Shown here piece after piece: positions 7,670 through 15,877 of a stretch of 29,460 bases of DNA; position 1 is the stretch's first letter; each line of letters begins with the position of its first letter. A model generated the notes under the pieces. The model saw only the letters and a program-made list of their open reading frames with translations, was not told where the DNA came from and searched no databases. Origin of the DNA: a virus; IMG/VR virus record IMGVR_UViG_3300028559_001723, positions 1-29,460 of that record; one strand, 5' to 3'. The translations under genes and the position numbers were made by a program.

Positions 7670-7681
7670 ATAAAGTTTTTA
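7663..7681 (+). terminator. Weak terminator at converging ends
   Basis: Short stem ACTTT/AAAGT around AAAT, followed by a run of T. It overlaps the stop codons of both the glycosyltransferase and dnaJ. The stem is only 5 bases, so the call is weak. Confidence 0.25.
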
Positions 7682-8709
7682 CTTTCTTTTAATGATTCTA
7701 AAATATTACGCTCTTCCATTGTTAGAGACTGTGGCATTTTAATATTTACTCTAATAAAAAGATCTCCTACTCTTCCAATTTGTAAATCTGGAACTCCACG
7801 ACCTTGTACTCTAAGAGTCTCCTTGTGTGAAGTACCAGGTCTTATTGTAAATTTAATATCTCCATTTGGTGTTTTTAGAAGTATTTCTTTACCAAGTATG
7901 GCATCAATTACCGAAATTGATTGGTCATAAATAAGATTGTTATGTTCTCTTTTAAATAAATCATCTGGCATTTCTTCAATTTGAATTATTAAATCACCAA
8001 ATGTATCTACATTCTTGCCCCAATTTCCTTGACTAGACATATTAAATGTCATTCCATTTGCTGCTCCTTTTGGAATTTGTATATCAACTATCTCTTGATT
8101 CGGCACTGTGCCGTTTCCTTTACAATTTGAGCAGGGATTTCTGACTTGTGTTCCCTGACCTTGACAAGAATTACAAACAATTTGCTGCTGAATAGTACCA
8201 AAAGGAGTATTTTGAACAACTCGTCTTTGACCAGATCCATTACATGAGTTACATGTCTGTACATCCTTACCACCAGCACCACCACACGGATTACATTTTG
8301 TCTGTCTAATATATTTTAGTTTTTTATTAGCACCATTTATAACTTCATCTAGATTAATAGAAACGGTCATTCTTAGATCCGAACCTTTTCTGACTCTATT
8401 TTGTCTTCCTCCTTGTCCAAAGAAATCACCGAATCTTGAAAATATATCTTCAAATCCACCAAATCCACCACCAAATGGATTCCCACCGCCTCCACCAACA
8501 GTTCCAAATTGATCATACTGTTGTTTCTTTTGTGGATCGGAAAGCACATCAAATGCTTCAGCACAGTCTTTAAATTTCTCTTCAGCTTGTGGATTATCTG
8601 GATTCTTGTCAGGATGCCACTTCATAGCCATTTTTCTATATGACTTTTTAATTTCATCATCTGATGATCCTCTGTCAACTTCAAGTATTTGATAATAATC
8701 TTTACTCAT
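7666..8709 (-). CDS. dnaJ: DnaJ (Hsp40) co-chaperone, complete type I
   Basis: A complete type I J-protein of 347 residues that stimulates DnaK ATPase and delivers unfolded clients. The J domain has WHPDKN with the HPD at 32-34. A Gly/Phe-rich linker spans about 66-102. The zinc region has four CxxCxGxG repeats with cysteine pairs at 139/142, 153/156, 179/182 and 193/196. The two substrate-binding domains and a short tail follow. Nothing essential is missing, in contrast to T4, which encodes no J-protein and uses the host one. It is the last gene of a grpE-unknown-dnaJ operon. A TATAAATA element lies 23 bases before the ATG. Confidence 0.96.
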   Translation of the reverse strand: MSKDYYQILEVDRGSSDDEIKKSYRKMAMKWHPDKNPDNPQAEEKFKDCAEAFDVLSDPQKKQQYDQFGTVGGGGGNPFGGGFGGFEDIFSRFGDFFGQGGRQNRVRKGSDLRMTVSINLDEVINGANKKLKYIRQTKCNPCGGAGGKDVQTCNSCNGSGQRRVVQNTPFGTIQQQIVCNSCQGQGTQVRNPCSNCKGNGTVPNQEIVDIQIPKGAANGMTFNMSSQGNWGKNVDTFGDLIIQIEEMPDDLFKREHNNLIYDQSISVIDAILGKEILLKTPNGDIKFTIRPGTSHKETLRVQGRGVPDLQIGRVGDLFIRVNIKMPQSLTMEERNILESLKESKNFI

Positions 8710-8732
8710 ATTACTTTAAATTCTTTTTATTT

Positions 8733-8740
8733 TATTTATA
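8733..8740 (-). promoter_or_regulatory. TATAAATA before dnaJ
   Basis: Minus-strand TATAAATA followed by AAATAAAA, 23 bases upstream of the dnaJ ATG. The same longer string, TTATAAATAAAATAAAA, precedes the gene at 22943-23440. Confidence 0.4.
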
Positions 8741-8757
8741 ACAAAAATCATACCACA

Positions 8758-9300
8758 TCAAATATCTAATTGTTTTGATATTTTTACATCTCGTATTTCT
8801 TTTTGGATATTTGAGACATTTAATGATAGGATATAACTAATTTTTGATGCTATATAATCTTCAACAATCAGTGTAAGTATCTCACCATCTGTATCTAAAT
8901 TTTTAAAATCATTTAATATGTTATGATTCTTTTTAAATTTATCAGATATAAAAGTTAAAAATTCAACTAAATTAAATTGTAGTTGAAACAATTCTAATCT
9001 TTTACTTTCAATTGAAGATACTAACATACTCGGTGGATTTATAAAAAATTTGGAATATGCTCTTCTAATAGTTGGAAGAATATATTCTAAAAGATTACTT
9101 CCTTCTGGATTATCTTCTGTTTTATTTCTTTTCTCTATGAAAATTGAATCATCAAATAAGTGATAATGTAAAGTTGTTGTATCCTTATATAATTCTTTTA
9201 GATGTAATATATCATCTGGATGACTTAGACCTTTACATAAAGCATCATAGAGCACATTATTATCAAATTCTTTTAGAGATTTTGAATCCTTAAAATCCAT
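8758..9300 (-). CDS. Unknown protein between grpE and dnaJ
   Basis: A 180-residue, mostly helical protein that I do not recognise. It starts MDFKDSKSLKEFDNNVLYDA and its start codon overlaps the grpE stop by one base (TAATG), so it should be translated together with GrpE. Charged helices alternate with hydrophobic stretches (LLEYILPTIRRAYSKFF, LFQLQFNLVEFLTFISDKF). There is no membrane segment, zinc site or known motif. Its place inside the chaperone operon suggests a role in folding, for example as an adaptor or a client, but this is inference from position only. Confidence 0.75.
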   Translation of the reverse strand: MDFKDSKSLKEFDNNVLYDALCKGLSHPDDILHLKELYKDTTTLHYHLFDDSIFIEKRNKTEDNPEGSNLLEYILPTIRRAYSKFFINPPSMLVSSIESKRLELFQLQFNLVEFLTFISDKFKKNHNILNDFKNLDTDGEILTLIVEDYIASKISYILSLNVSNIQKEIRDVKISKQLDI

Positions 9301-9797
9301 TATTTAGAAAGAATAATTTTAGGATATCTAAAAGGCTTACCATTAATTTTATAACCTTTGGAGACAATATCTATTATTTTAGACTCACCAGTTTCAATTA
9401 TTGAGATAACTTCGTGTAAATCCGAATCATACTCATCAGTTTGAATTTCTTCAATTCCTTGAGACTTTAAAGAAGTGTGAACTTTATTTAAAATTAGATT
9501 TAATCCTTCGGAATCTGGCATATTTTTCTTCGCAATATATAAATCATTGTCTAGATCTAAAATAGTACTCAAAGACTTCGTTTTGGTGTCTAGAATCAAA
9601 TCTTCTTTTTCCTTTTGAGCTCTCCTTTTATAGTTGTCAAAATCTGCATATAATCTCAAATACTGATCTTTATAATCAATATTATTCTCAACTAAAGTTT
9701 CAACGGTTGTTTGAAACGGTGAGTTTTCAGCTGACATAGGATGTTCTTCTTTTACTTTTTCAAAGTCTGTTGGATTGTTAAATCTTTTTGTTTTCAT
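9300..9797 (-). CDS. grpE: GrpE nucleotide exchange factor
   Basis: GrpE releases ADP from DnaK. Signature parts are YKDQYLRLYADFDNYKRR (the long helix leading into the conserved FDNYKRR), a four-helix region, and the C-terminal beta part with GIEEIQTDEYDSDLHEVIS and VSKGYKINGKPFRYPK. At 165 residues it is of normal to slightly short length. The ATG at 9797 overlaps the end of the HNH endonuclease by 20 bases; the second ATG at 9737 (MSAENSPF) would avoid the overlap, and both keep the conserved region. It heads the grpE-unknown-dnaJ operon. Confidence 0.92.
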   Translation of the reverse strand: MKTKRFNNPTDFEKVKEEHPMSAENSPFQTTVETLVENNIDYKDQYLRLYADFDNYKRRAQKEKEDLILDTKTKSLSTILDLDNDLYIAKKNMPDSEGLNLILNKVHTSLKSQGIEEIQTDEYDSDLHEVISIIETGESKIIDIVSKGYKINGKPFRYPKIILSK

Positions 9798-10545
9798 TAA
9801 TTTCTGTTTTTATTTTATAATAATAATTTTTCTTACATCTATCATTACAATATTTTCTATTTATTAGATTTTCATCACAAAATAGACATTTGGTATCGTC
9901 AATTATATCTTTTTTAATATACCTATTTACCTTACTACACAATGGTTGTAAATTATCATAATGATTTAATTTAAATATTTCTTCTTCACTATTTGCAGAT
10001 ATAGTTGGTATTATATGATCTATATCCCATCCATTATTAAATTCACCATTATATAGACCATAATTATCCCAGTTCATCCATGGTTCAAATTTAGATTCTA
10101 AATATAGTTTAAATTCTTCAAATGAACATCCAACAATATTGAAAGTTTTTGATGTCTTTTTATATCCATTTTCTTTAAATGATTTGACTATTAACGTTCT
10201 TATATTTTTACTTAATTTAAATAAATTATCACTTAATAGTCTATTACTCCTATAACTTCTTTGATATTCTTTTATTTTTTCTATATTTTCCTCATAATAT
10301 ACTTCCTTATATTCTTTTATTTTTTCTTTATTTTCTTTCCTGTAATTTTCATTATAGATTTTTTTACATTCTTTATTTTTCTCAGTATATTTTTTTTGGT
10401 ATTCAGATATTTTTTCTTTATTATTATCAGCACGTTCTTTAACTTTTTTTATTTTATGTTCTCTATTATCATCATAATATTTTTTTATTCTGTCTTTATT
10501 TTTTTTATAATACTCTTTAAGGTACTCTTTTCTTTTTAAGTCCAT
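9778..10545 (-). CDS. HNH homing endonuclease with Lys-rich helical arm
   Basis: A 255-residue HNH nuclease. The catalytic core is near residues 170-205: WDIDHIIPTIS (D-H pair), then LNHYDNLQPLCSKVNR with the second Asn and His/Asn positions, then KKDI. The first 95 residues are an extreme Lys/Glu/Tyr helical array built on the repeat KEYxKKNKExIKxY, which reads as a DNA-binding arm. A C-terminal zinc knuckle is CLFCDENLINRKYCNDRC. The stop lies 20 bases inside grpE, as expected for an element that inserted next to it. The start codon is part of an AT-only hairpin that also contains AATATATAA. Confidence 0.85.
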   Translation of the reverse strand: MDLKRKEYLKEYYKKNKDRIKKYYDDNREHKIKKVKERADNNKEKISEYQKKYTEKNKECKKIYNENYRKENKEKIKEYKEVYYEENIEKIKEYQRSYRSNRLLSDNLFKLSKNIRTLIVKSFKENGYKKTSKTFNIVGCSFEEFKLYLESKFEPWMNWDNYGLYNGEFNNGWDIDHIIPTISANSEEEIFKLNHYDNLQPLCSKVNRYIKKDIIDDTKCLFCDENLINRKYCNDRCKKNYYYKIKTEINENKKI

Positions 10546-10574
10546 TTTAATATATTTTATTTTATATATTAAAA
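10545..10574 (-). promoter_or_regulatory. Hairpin with embedded AATATATAA over HNH start
   Basis: Perfect 11-base arms (10545-10555 and 10564-10574) around an 8-base loop. The 3' arm ends on the first base of the ATG. The minus-strand AATATATAA (10562-10570) lies in the 5' arm. The layout matches the hairpin before the GIY-YIG gene at 4488-5654, although here it is made only of A and T. Confidence 0.45.
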
Positions 10575-10584
10575 TTTTCTCCTT

Positions 10585-11070
10585 TCAATAATTGAAAGAA
10601 AGTAATTTTTTTACATTGTTTGAAACAAAAAAATCATAAGTACCCATTTGGTCAGTCACTTTAATTATATCAAGTTTTTCAATGTTTTTCTTAAAGATAT
10701 CAATATAATCTACTAAATCAATTAATGATTTTTTAAAAACTAAATCAGGAGTCCAATAGTCTGGAAACTTATCCAAGAACTTATCAACCGATGTTTCTAG
10801 AGTTCTTTTTCTAAGCAATGTCTGTTGATTGTTATTAATAGATTTATTACTCAATAGGTCGACTATATAAGTGTTAAATTTATGTATTAGATTTTCAGTT
10901 TCAATCGTTTTTAGCAATCCTATCACCAAAGCATCTTTTTCGGTTATTTCAAATTCTTTATTCTCTTTTAATATTTTCTCTCCTTCTTTATCGGATCCCA
11001 ATACATAATAAACATAATGGTCCCAGACACATCTCTTTATTATGTCTTCAGCGCATAAAATGATTCTCAT
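10585..11070 (-). CDS. Unknown phage protein
   Basis: A 161-residue protein that starts MRIILCAEDIIKRCVWDHYVY and is helical throughout (ITEKDALVIGLLKTIET, ENLIHKFNTYIVDLLSN). I see no motif, signal peptide or membrane segment. It lacks the N-terminal tag. It sits upstream of the HNH gene and the chaperone operon on the same strand and is divergent from the Vsr-like endonuclease, with about 47 bases between the two starts. A small palindrome (CTTTCAAT/ATTGAAAG, 10582-10598) covers its stop codon. Confidence 0.7.
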   Translation of the reverse strand: MRIILCAEDIIKRCVWDHYVYYVLGSDKEGEKILKENKEFEITEKDALVIGLLKTIETENLIHKFNTYIVDLLSNKSINNNQQTLLRKRTLETSVDKFLDKFPDYWTPDLVFKKSLIDLVDYIDIFKKNIEKLDIIKVTDQMGTYDFFVSNNVKKLLSFNY

Positions 11071-11104
11071 TTTTAATATATAGTTTATTGGTTATAATAA
11101 AAAA

Positions 11105-11112
11105 TATAAATA
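11105..11112 (+). promoter_or_regulatory. TATAAATA before Vsr-like endonuclease
   Basis: TATAAATA only 5 bases before the ATG at 11118. A second element, AATATATAG, lies further up at 11075-11083 between the divergent starts. Which one is used cannot be told. Confidence 0.35.
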
Positions 11113-11117
11113 AGTTT

Positions 11118-12197
11118 ATGAAATTTAGAATTAGGAAAACTATAAATGATGCCCAAATTGAAATTGACAACTTGAATCTTGAATTTGTCATATTGGAATA
11201 TAAATCAAATTCTCAAAAGTCAAAATTTAAACATTCTTGTGGTGAGATATTTGAGACGAGGTTATCACATCTATTAGACAGGAAGAGATGTCCAAAATGT
11301 CATGGTAAATTTAGAGATAAAGAAATGTTTCAAAAAAAGTCAAACGAAGTTCACAACTATGAATATGAAATATTAGATTTTACTAATGGAAATTCACCTG
11401 TAAAAATAAAACATAAAAGATGTAGTTCAATTTATACTCAAGTTGGAAATAGACATCTTAGAGGAGATAGATGTTTTAATTGTTACGGAAATAAAAAACT
11501 AACTAGAGAGTGTATAATCGAAAGGTCAACTTCTATTTGGAAAGGTGAATATGAAATATTATCAGACAATGTTAAATACAATGAGAAGTCGAAAATAAGA
11601 CATAAAGTTTGTGGATATGAATTTTATCAAATAATTTCATCACATTTGTTAGGAATTGGATGTTCAAAATGTGCAGGTAATTCTAAACACACTATAAACT
11701 CAGTTCAAGAAAAGTCAGATATAATTCATAATTTCGAATATAAGATATTAACCAATCCTGAAGGCTCAAAATCTAAAATAAAAATATTACATTTATTATG
11801 TGGTAAAGAATTTGAACAGGTTTTATCAGACCATTTATCTGGATGTGGATGTATTATTTGTAACATAAGTAAAGGTGAGAAAAATATTGAAAATATATTA
11901 ACTGGTTTAAATATTAACTTCACTAAACAAAAAACATTTGAAGATTGTAAATTTAAAAATAAATTAAAGTTTGATTTCTATATACCAGAAAAAAATATAT
12001 GTATAGAATTTGATGGAGAACAGCACTTCAAGCCTATAAGATATTTTGGTGGTAATAAATCGTTTGAATTACAAAAAATAAAAGATCAAATAAAAAATGA
12101 ATATTGCAATAAGAATAAAATAAAACTTATAAGGTTCAGATTTGATGAAGATCCTATTAAAATAGAGTTTGAAATAAATAAATTGATAATTTTATAA
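11118..12197 (+). CDS. Vsr-like homing endonuclease with four zinc modules
   Basis: A probable free-standing endonuclease. The first 250 residues hold four copies of a module of about 60-70 residues, each with a His/Cys start (KHSCGEIF, KHKRCSSIY, RHKVCGYEF, LHLLCGKEF), a middle of the SHLL type and a closing C-x-x-C (CPKC, CFNC, CSKC, CIIC); these look like zinc-ribbon DNA-binding units. The C-terminal about 100 residues form a Vsr-like (very-short-patch repair type) nuclease: FDFYIPEKNICIEFDGEQHF carries the Asp and Glu/His positions, and KNKIKLIRFRFDED closes the fold. This resembles the I-Bth0305I class. I prefer the ATG at 11118; the TTG at 11088 would add ten residues. Confidence 0.75.
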   Translation: MKFRIRKTINDAQIEIDNLNLEFVILEYKSNSQKSKFKHSCGEIFETRLSHLLDRKRCPKCHGKFRDKEMFQKKSNEVHNYEYEILDFTNGNSPVKIKHKRCSSIYTQVGNRHLRGDRCFNCYGNKKLTRECIIERSTSIWKGEYEILSDNVKYNEKSKIRHKVCGYEFYQIISSHLLGIGCSKCAGNSKHTINSVQEKSDIIHNFEYKILTNPEGSKSKIKILHLLCGKEFEQVLSDHLSGCGCIICNISKGEKNIENILTGLNINFTKQKTFEDCKFKNKLKFDFYIPEKNICIEFDGEQHFKPIRYFGGNKSFELQKIKDQIKNEYCNKNKIKLIRFRFDEDPIKIEFEINKLIIL

Positions 12198-12276
12198 AAA
12201 TTTTAAAAAATCATTAATTTGTTTCAAAAAAATATATATATGTTATCTTTTATAGAATAAAAAATCAAATTTAACA

Positions 12277-12486
12277 TTGAAGGATCTAATTCAAAATGAA
12301 ATTGAAACACCTGAAGGTAGTGGAACTATCGAACAAATCTATCTAACAGAACTAGGGTATGTTATGATGAGAGTTTATTTAAAAAAGAAGAGAGCTTGGC
12401 AAAATATAAAAATAGGTGATATTAAATCAATGTTAAATGGTACTTCTTATAAAGTAGGTAAAAATTTTAGTATTAAGAGATTTTAA
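12277..12486 (+). CDS. Small basic unknown protein, TTG start
   Basis: A 69-residue protein with a probable TTG start; the frame opens after a stop at 12253 and has no ATG before residue 30. The sequence (EIETPEGSGTIEQIYLTELG, then VMMRVYLKKKRAWQNIKIGD) looks like a small beta barrel with a basic tail. I do not recognise a family. Its stop codon sits directly before and partly inside the AATATATAA element of the next gene. Coding status rests on good spacing and plausible composition. Confidence 0.6.
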   Translation: MKDLIQNEIETPEGSGTIEQIYLTELGYVMMRVYLKKKRAWQNIKIGDIKSMLNGTSYKVGKNFSIKRF

Positions 12487-12493
12487 TATATAA
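12485..12493 (+). promoter_or_regulatory. AATATATAA element before tagged gene
   Basis: AATATATAA whose first bases belong to the stop of the upstream gene; 18 bases before the ATG at 12512. A 7-base inverted repeat (TTAATAT at 12483 and ATATTAA at 12500) surrounds it. Confidence 0.4.
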
Positions 12494-12511
12494 TTAAAAA
12501 TATTAACTTTA

Positions 12512-13753
12512 ATGTATAATTATTCAGAATTTATAACAGAAAAAAGATTAGAAGCTTTACTAGAAAGTAAATTGGTTTTATCTAATGGGTTTTTAAATGT
12601 TTTAAAGTCTATACAATCACCAGTATCTAGTTATCTTATTAGTTTAGGATCAAAAGATGTAAATTTACAACAAAACTTCATTGATTTAGGAACTGACAAT
12701 GATTCTGTTATGTTCACAACAGATAGAAAGGCTCAGGAGATTATTGGTGGTAAAGAGATACTTTACAAGGTTAGTCAAGGTGGTAGAACTCTAAGAAATA
12801 CAGATTCTAATATAAACACATTCAATAAACTTGGATTCCAAAGACCAGAAGGTGATATATACAAGCCAACAGTTGGAACTATTGGTAAGATACTATCAGA
12901 AATAGTAGGAACAAATTCTAAAATATATTGTCATTTTGAATGTACTCAGAGTCCTAATAGTTCCGATATAGGAATGAAAACTGTCATAAATAAAGAAGCT
13001 TTATCCGATCATGATGATACTCTTAGTAAAGTATGGGGCACAGCAAGAAATCCAATAAGAATCGGAAGATTAGTTAGAGCATTATATAGATCTGGAAGTA
13101 CAACTATAAGCGATTCAGAAATTGAAAAATTTGTGAATGATTATAAAGCCACAATTGATATTATTAACGATGCATTTAGTCGATTTGAAGTAGTACAAGG
13201 TTCTACAATTTCAAAATTATATAATCACGATTACTATGAGAGTGATGATGGCACATTAGGTTCATCTTGTATGGCTGATATGCCAGATTCTACATTTGAT
13301 ATTTATGTAGATAATCCAGAGGTTTGTAAGTTAGTTGTTTTATGGTCTAAAAATGGTAGTATTTCTGGTGGAAAATATAATTCAGATAAAATTTGTGGAA
13401 GAGCAATACTTTGGACAACAAGAAGCGGAGATATCTTAATGGATAGAATCTATACAAACAATGACTCTGATGTTGATTTATTTAAGAAATTTTCAAATAA
13501 AAATAACTGGTGGTGTAAGAGAAATCAATCATCTAGTAGTAATTTTACGGCTGAAAGAGGAAATGAATCAAAAATTACAGACTACATAGTAGATTTAAAA
13601 CACTGGGAAGAGCCTTATCCATATCTTGATACTCTATGTTATCTTAATAGCGGAACAGGTGAGTTAAGTAACTCTAAGGAAGATGTAAGTGCTGATCGGT
13701 TATTAAACGATACAGGTGGTGGTTATGACTATCTTGATGATGATGATGATTAA
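12512..13753 (+). CDS. Tagged phage protein with Asp tail
   Basis: A 413-residue protein that opens with MYNYSEFITEK; I-T-E at 8-10 gives the same tag type as the left operon and is close to T4 IPIII. The body has a helical N-terminal half and a C-terminal domain with KLYNHDYYESDDGTLGSSCM, then FDIYVDNPEVCKLVVLW, GRAILWTTRSGD and MDRIYTNNDSDVDLFKK. I have the impression of a domain seen in other phages, but I cannot give it a function. It ends in a run of five Asp. It is followed by a strong bidirectional terminator shared with dnaK. Confidence 0.8.
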   Translation: MYNYSEFITEKRLEALLESKLVLSNGFLNVLKSIQSPVSSYLISLGSKDVNLQQNFIDLGTDNDSVMFTTDRKAQEIIGGKEILYKVSQGGRTLRNTDSNINTFNKLGFQRPEGDIYKPTVGTIGKILSEIVGTNSKIYCHFECTQSPNSSDIGMKTVINKEALSDHDDTLSKVWGTARNPIRIGRLVRALYRSGSTTISDSEIEKFVNDYKATIDIINDAFSRFEVVQGSTISKLYNHDYYESDDGTLGSSCMADMPDSTFDIYVDNPEVCKLVVLWSKNGSISGGKYNSDKICGRAILWTTRSGDILMDRIYTNNDSDVDLFKKFSNKNNWWCKRNQSSSSNFTAERGNESKITDYIVDLKHWEEPYPYLDTLCYLNSGTGELSNSKEDVSADRLLNDTGGGYDYLDDDDD

Positions 13754-13776
13754 TATGTAACGATATTATATAATAA

Positions 13777-13804
13777 AAAAACCCACTCAAATGAGTGGGT
13801 TTTT
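13777..13804. terminator. Bidirectional intrinsic terminator
   Basis: 12-base stem AAAAACCCACTC-type (13777-13788 with 13793-13804) around a 4-base loop, A-run on one side and T-run on the other. It ends both the tagged gene at 12512 (plus) and dnaK (minus). It is the clearest terminator in the window. Confidence 0.85.
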
Positions 13805-13810
13805 ATTTTG

Positions 13811-15691
13811 TTACTTAACTTCTTCAAAGTTAACATCTTGAACATCTGGTTGAGTATCTGGAGTATCTGTACTCTGTTCTGAACTAGCCTGTGAATATAA
13901 ATTCGTACTAATTCTTGACCAAGATTCATTCAATTTATTCATTTCTGAATCGATTTTATCTATATCTTGTTCTTTATGAGCCGAACTCAAATCTGCAAGA
14001 ATAGTATTCAATTCTGTTTTATCATCCTCAGTTAATTTTTCATCAAACTCTTTAATTTGTTTTTCAGTTTGGAAAATCATATTATCAGCTTGATTCAATT
14101 TATCAACTTTTTCTTTTTCAAGTCTATCAGACTCTGCGTTTGCCTCAGCATCTGCTTTCATACGTTCAATTTCTTCTTTAGAAAGTTGAGATCCACCTTC
14201 AATTCGGATTTTATTTTCTTTCCCTGAAGCTTGATCCTTAGCAGTTACAGATAGTATACCATTAGCATCAATATCTATTGTACATTCAATTTTAGGAATA
14301 CCACGAGGTGCTGGCATTATTCCATCTAAATGGAAACGTCCTAGTGATCTATTATCTCTAGCCATAGGTCTTTCTCCTTGAATCACATGAATCTCAACAG
14401 ATGATTGGTTATCAGCTGCGGTTGAGAAATTTTCAGACTTACGAGTTGGGATAGTAGTATTTGACTCAATTAGTTTAGTGAATACTCCACCCATTGTTTC
14501 AATACCTAAAGAAAGTGGTGTTACATCCAATAATAAAACATCAGTAATGTTTCCTGTAAGTACGGCTCCTTGAATGGCTGCTCCAATAGCAACAACTTCA
14601 TCTGGATTAACAGACTTATTTGGTTTCTTATTGAAGTTCTTTTCAATGGCTTCTTGGATAGCTGGGATTCTTGTAGATCCACCAACTAAAATAATTTCAT
14701 CAATATCTGATGCTTTAATACCAGCTTTAGTTAAAGCTGTTTTCGCACAAGCGATAGCTCTATCTACAAGAGAAGAAGTTAATTGGTCAAACTTAGAACG
14801 TGTTAATTTTTTAACAAAGTGAAGAGGTGTTGAATCCTTAGCTGTGATATAAGGTAAATTAATATCACTTTCAGATGCAGAACTTAATTCAATCTTTGCT
14901 TTCTCAGCGGCATCTTTCAATCGTTGAAGAGACATTGGATCTTTTGATAAGTCCATTGAATGTTCAGTTTTAAATTCATCAACCATCCAATTAATGATTG
15001 CGTTATCAAAATCATCACCACCTAAGTGAACATCACCATCAGTAGATTTTACTTCAAACACACCATCACCAATTTCAAGAACTGATACATCATGAGTACC
15101 ACCTCCACAGTCAAATACTAGGATTTTAGATTCTTTATTTTTCTTATCAAGACCATAAGCAAGTGCTGCCGCAGTTGGTTCATTAATAATTCTTTCAACT
15201 ATTAGTCCTGCAATTTCACCAGCCTCAATAGTTGCTGTTCTTTCAGCATCACCGAAATAAGCAGGAACTGTAATTACTGCACGAGTAACTTCATGTCCAA
15301 GATAATCCTCAGCAGTTTTTTTCATTTTTTGAAGAATCATTGCTGATATTTCTTGAGGTGTGTATTTACGATCATCAATATCAACACCTGGAACATTATT
15401 TCCAGTTTTAACTACCTTATAAGGTACTCTTTTGATTTCGTCAGTACATTTTGAAAAATCTTTTCCAATAAATCGTTTAATTGAATAAACTGTTTTGGTA
15501 GGATTTGTTAATGATTGTCTTTTAGCAGGATCTCCTACTTTACGATCTTTATCTGTGAAACCTACAACTGAAGGTGTTGTTCTTTTTCCTTCAGAATTTG
15601 AGATTATGATTGGCTCTCCACCTTCTACTACAGCAACTGCCGAATTTGTGGTCCCAAGATCAATTCCCACTATTACATCTCTTTTGTTCAT
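13811..15691 (-). CDS. dnaK: DnaK (Hsp70), complete
   Basis: A full-length Hsp70 of 626 residues. The ATPase domain has GIDLGTTN (9-16), [11 protein letters not shown] (144-154), [13 protein letters not shown] (168-180), GGGTHD (196-201) and the adenosine-binding [10 protein letters not shown]. The substrate-binding domain has [17 protein letters not shown] and [13 protein letters not shown], followed by a helical lid. The last residues are NFEEVK, close to the EEVK-type end of bacterial DnaK. GGGTHD in place of GGGTFD and the lid string [17 protein letters not shown] are typical of flavobacterial DnaK, which suggests capture from such a host. It is separated from grpE/dnaJ by 3.3 kb. A leader with two palindromes lies upstream. 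Confidence 0.97.
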   Translation of the reverse strand: MNKRDVIVGIDLGTTNSAVAVVEGGEPIIISNSEGKRTTPSVVGFTDKDRKVGDPAKRQSLTNPTKTVYSIKRFIGKDFSKCTDEIKRVPYKVVKTGNNVPGVDIDDRKYTPQEISAMILQKMKKTAEDYLGHEVTRAVITVPAYFGDAERTATIEAGEIAGLIVERIINEPTAAALAYGLDKKNKESKILVFDCGGGTHDVSVLEIGDGVFEVKSTDGDVHLGGDDFDNAIINWMVDEFKTEHSMDLSKDPMSLQRLKDAAEKAKIELSSASESDINLPYITAKDSTPLHFVKKLTRSKFDQLTSSLVDRAIACAKTALTKAGIKASDIDEIILVGGSTRIPAIQEAIEKNFNKKPNKSVNPDEVVAIGAAIQGAVLTGNITDVLLLDVTPLSLGIETMGGVFTKLIESNTTIPTRKSENFSTAADNQSSVEIHVIQGERPMARDNRSLGRFHLDGIMPAPRGIPKIECTIDIDANGILSVTAKDQASGKENKIRIEGGSQLSKEEIERMKADAEANAESDRLEKEKVDKLNQADNMIFQTEKQIKEFDEKLTEDDKTELNTILADLSSAHKEQDIDKIDSEMNKLNESWSRISTNLYSQASSEQSTDTPDTQPDVQDVNFEEVK

Positions 15692-15748
15692 AATTTAATT
15701 TTATTATTTTTTTATTACTATTATATCAATCTTAGTGCCAAAGTTTAA

Positions 15749-15769
15749 TTTATGACATTTTGTTATTAA
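15749..15769. promoter_or_regulatory. Operator-like palindrome, imperfect copy
   Basis: TTTATGACA-TTT-TGTTATTAA, 7 of 9 arm positions matching the perfect copy at 15779. Both lie in the 210-base gap between dnaK and the divergent endonuclease. Confidence 0.4.
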
Positions 15770-15778
15770 CTTTAGTAT

Positions 15779-15799
15779 TTTATGACACATTGTCATAAA
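15779..15799. promoter_or_regulatory. Operator-like palindrome, perfect copy
   Basis: TTTATGACA-CAT-TGTCATAAA with perfect 9-base arms and a 3-base centre. Its centre is 30 bases from that of the copy at 15749, close to three helical turns. Likely a repressor or activator site; the protein is unknown. Confidence 0.5.
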
Positions 15800-15877
15800 T
15801 TCATAAATTAACTAATATATTATTATATATTTTATTTTAAAAAAGTTTGGTATTGATTAAGGAACAATGTAAAATTT

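Noticed and set aside
8088-8564. Two extra minus-strand frames inside dnaJ
   Set aside because: They are out-of-frame readings of a clear, conserved dnaJ gene.
10261-10539. Long plus-strand frame rich in Phe and Ile
   Set aside because: It is the mirror of the Lys-rich arm of the HNH endonuclease; Lys codons read backwards give Phe.
14574-15698. Plus-strand frames inside dnaK
   Set aside because: Antisense shadows of a strongly conserved gene, without start signals.
15730-15740. Sigma-54-like string TGGCAC-N5-TTGAT upstream of dnaK
   Set aside because: The -12 GC pair, the most conserved part, is GA here, and no enhancer-binding protein is seen. Probably chance.
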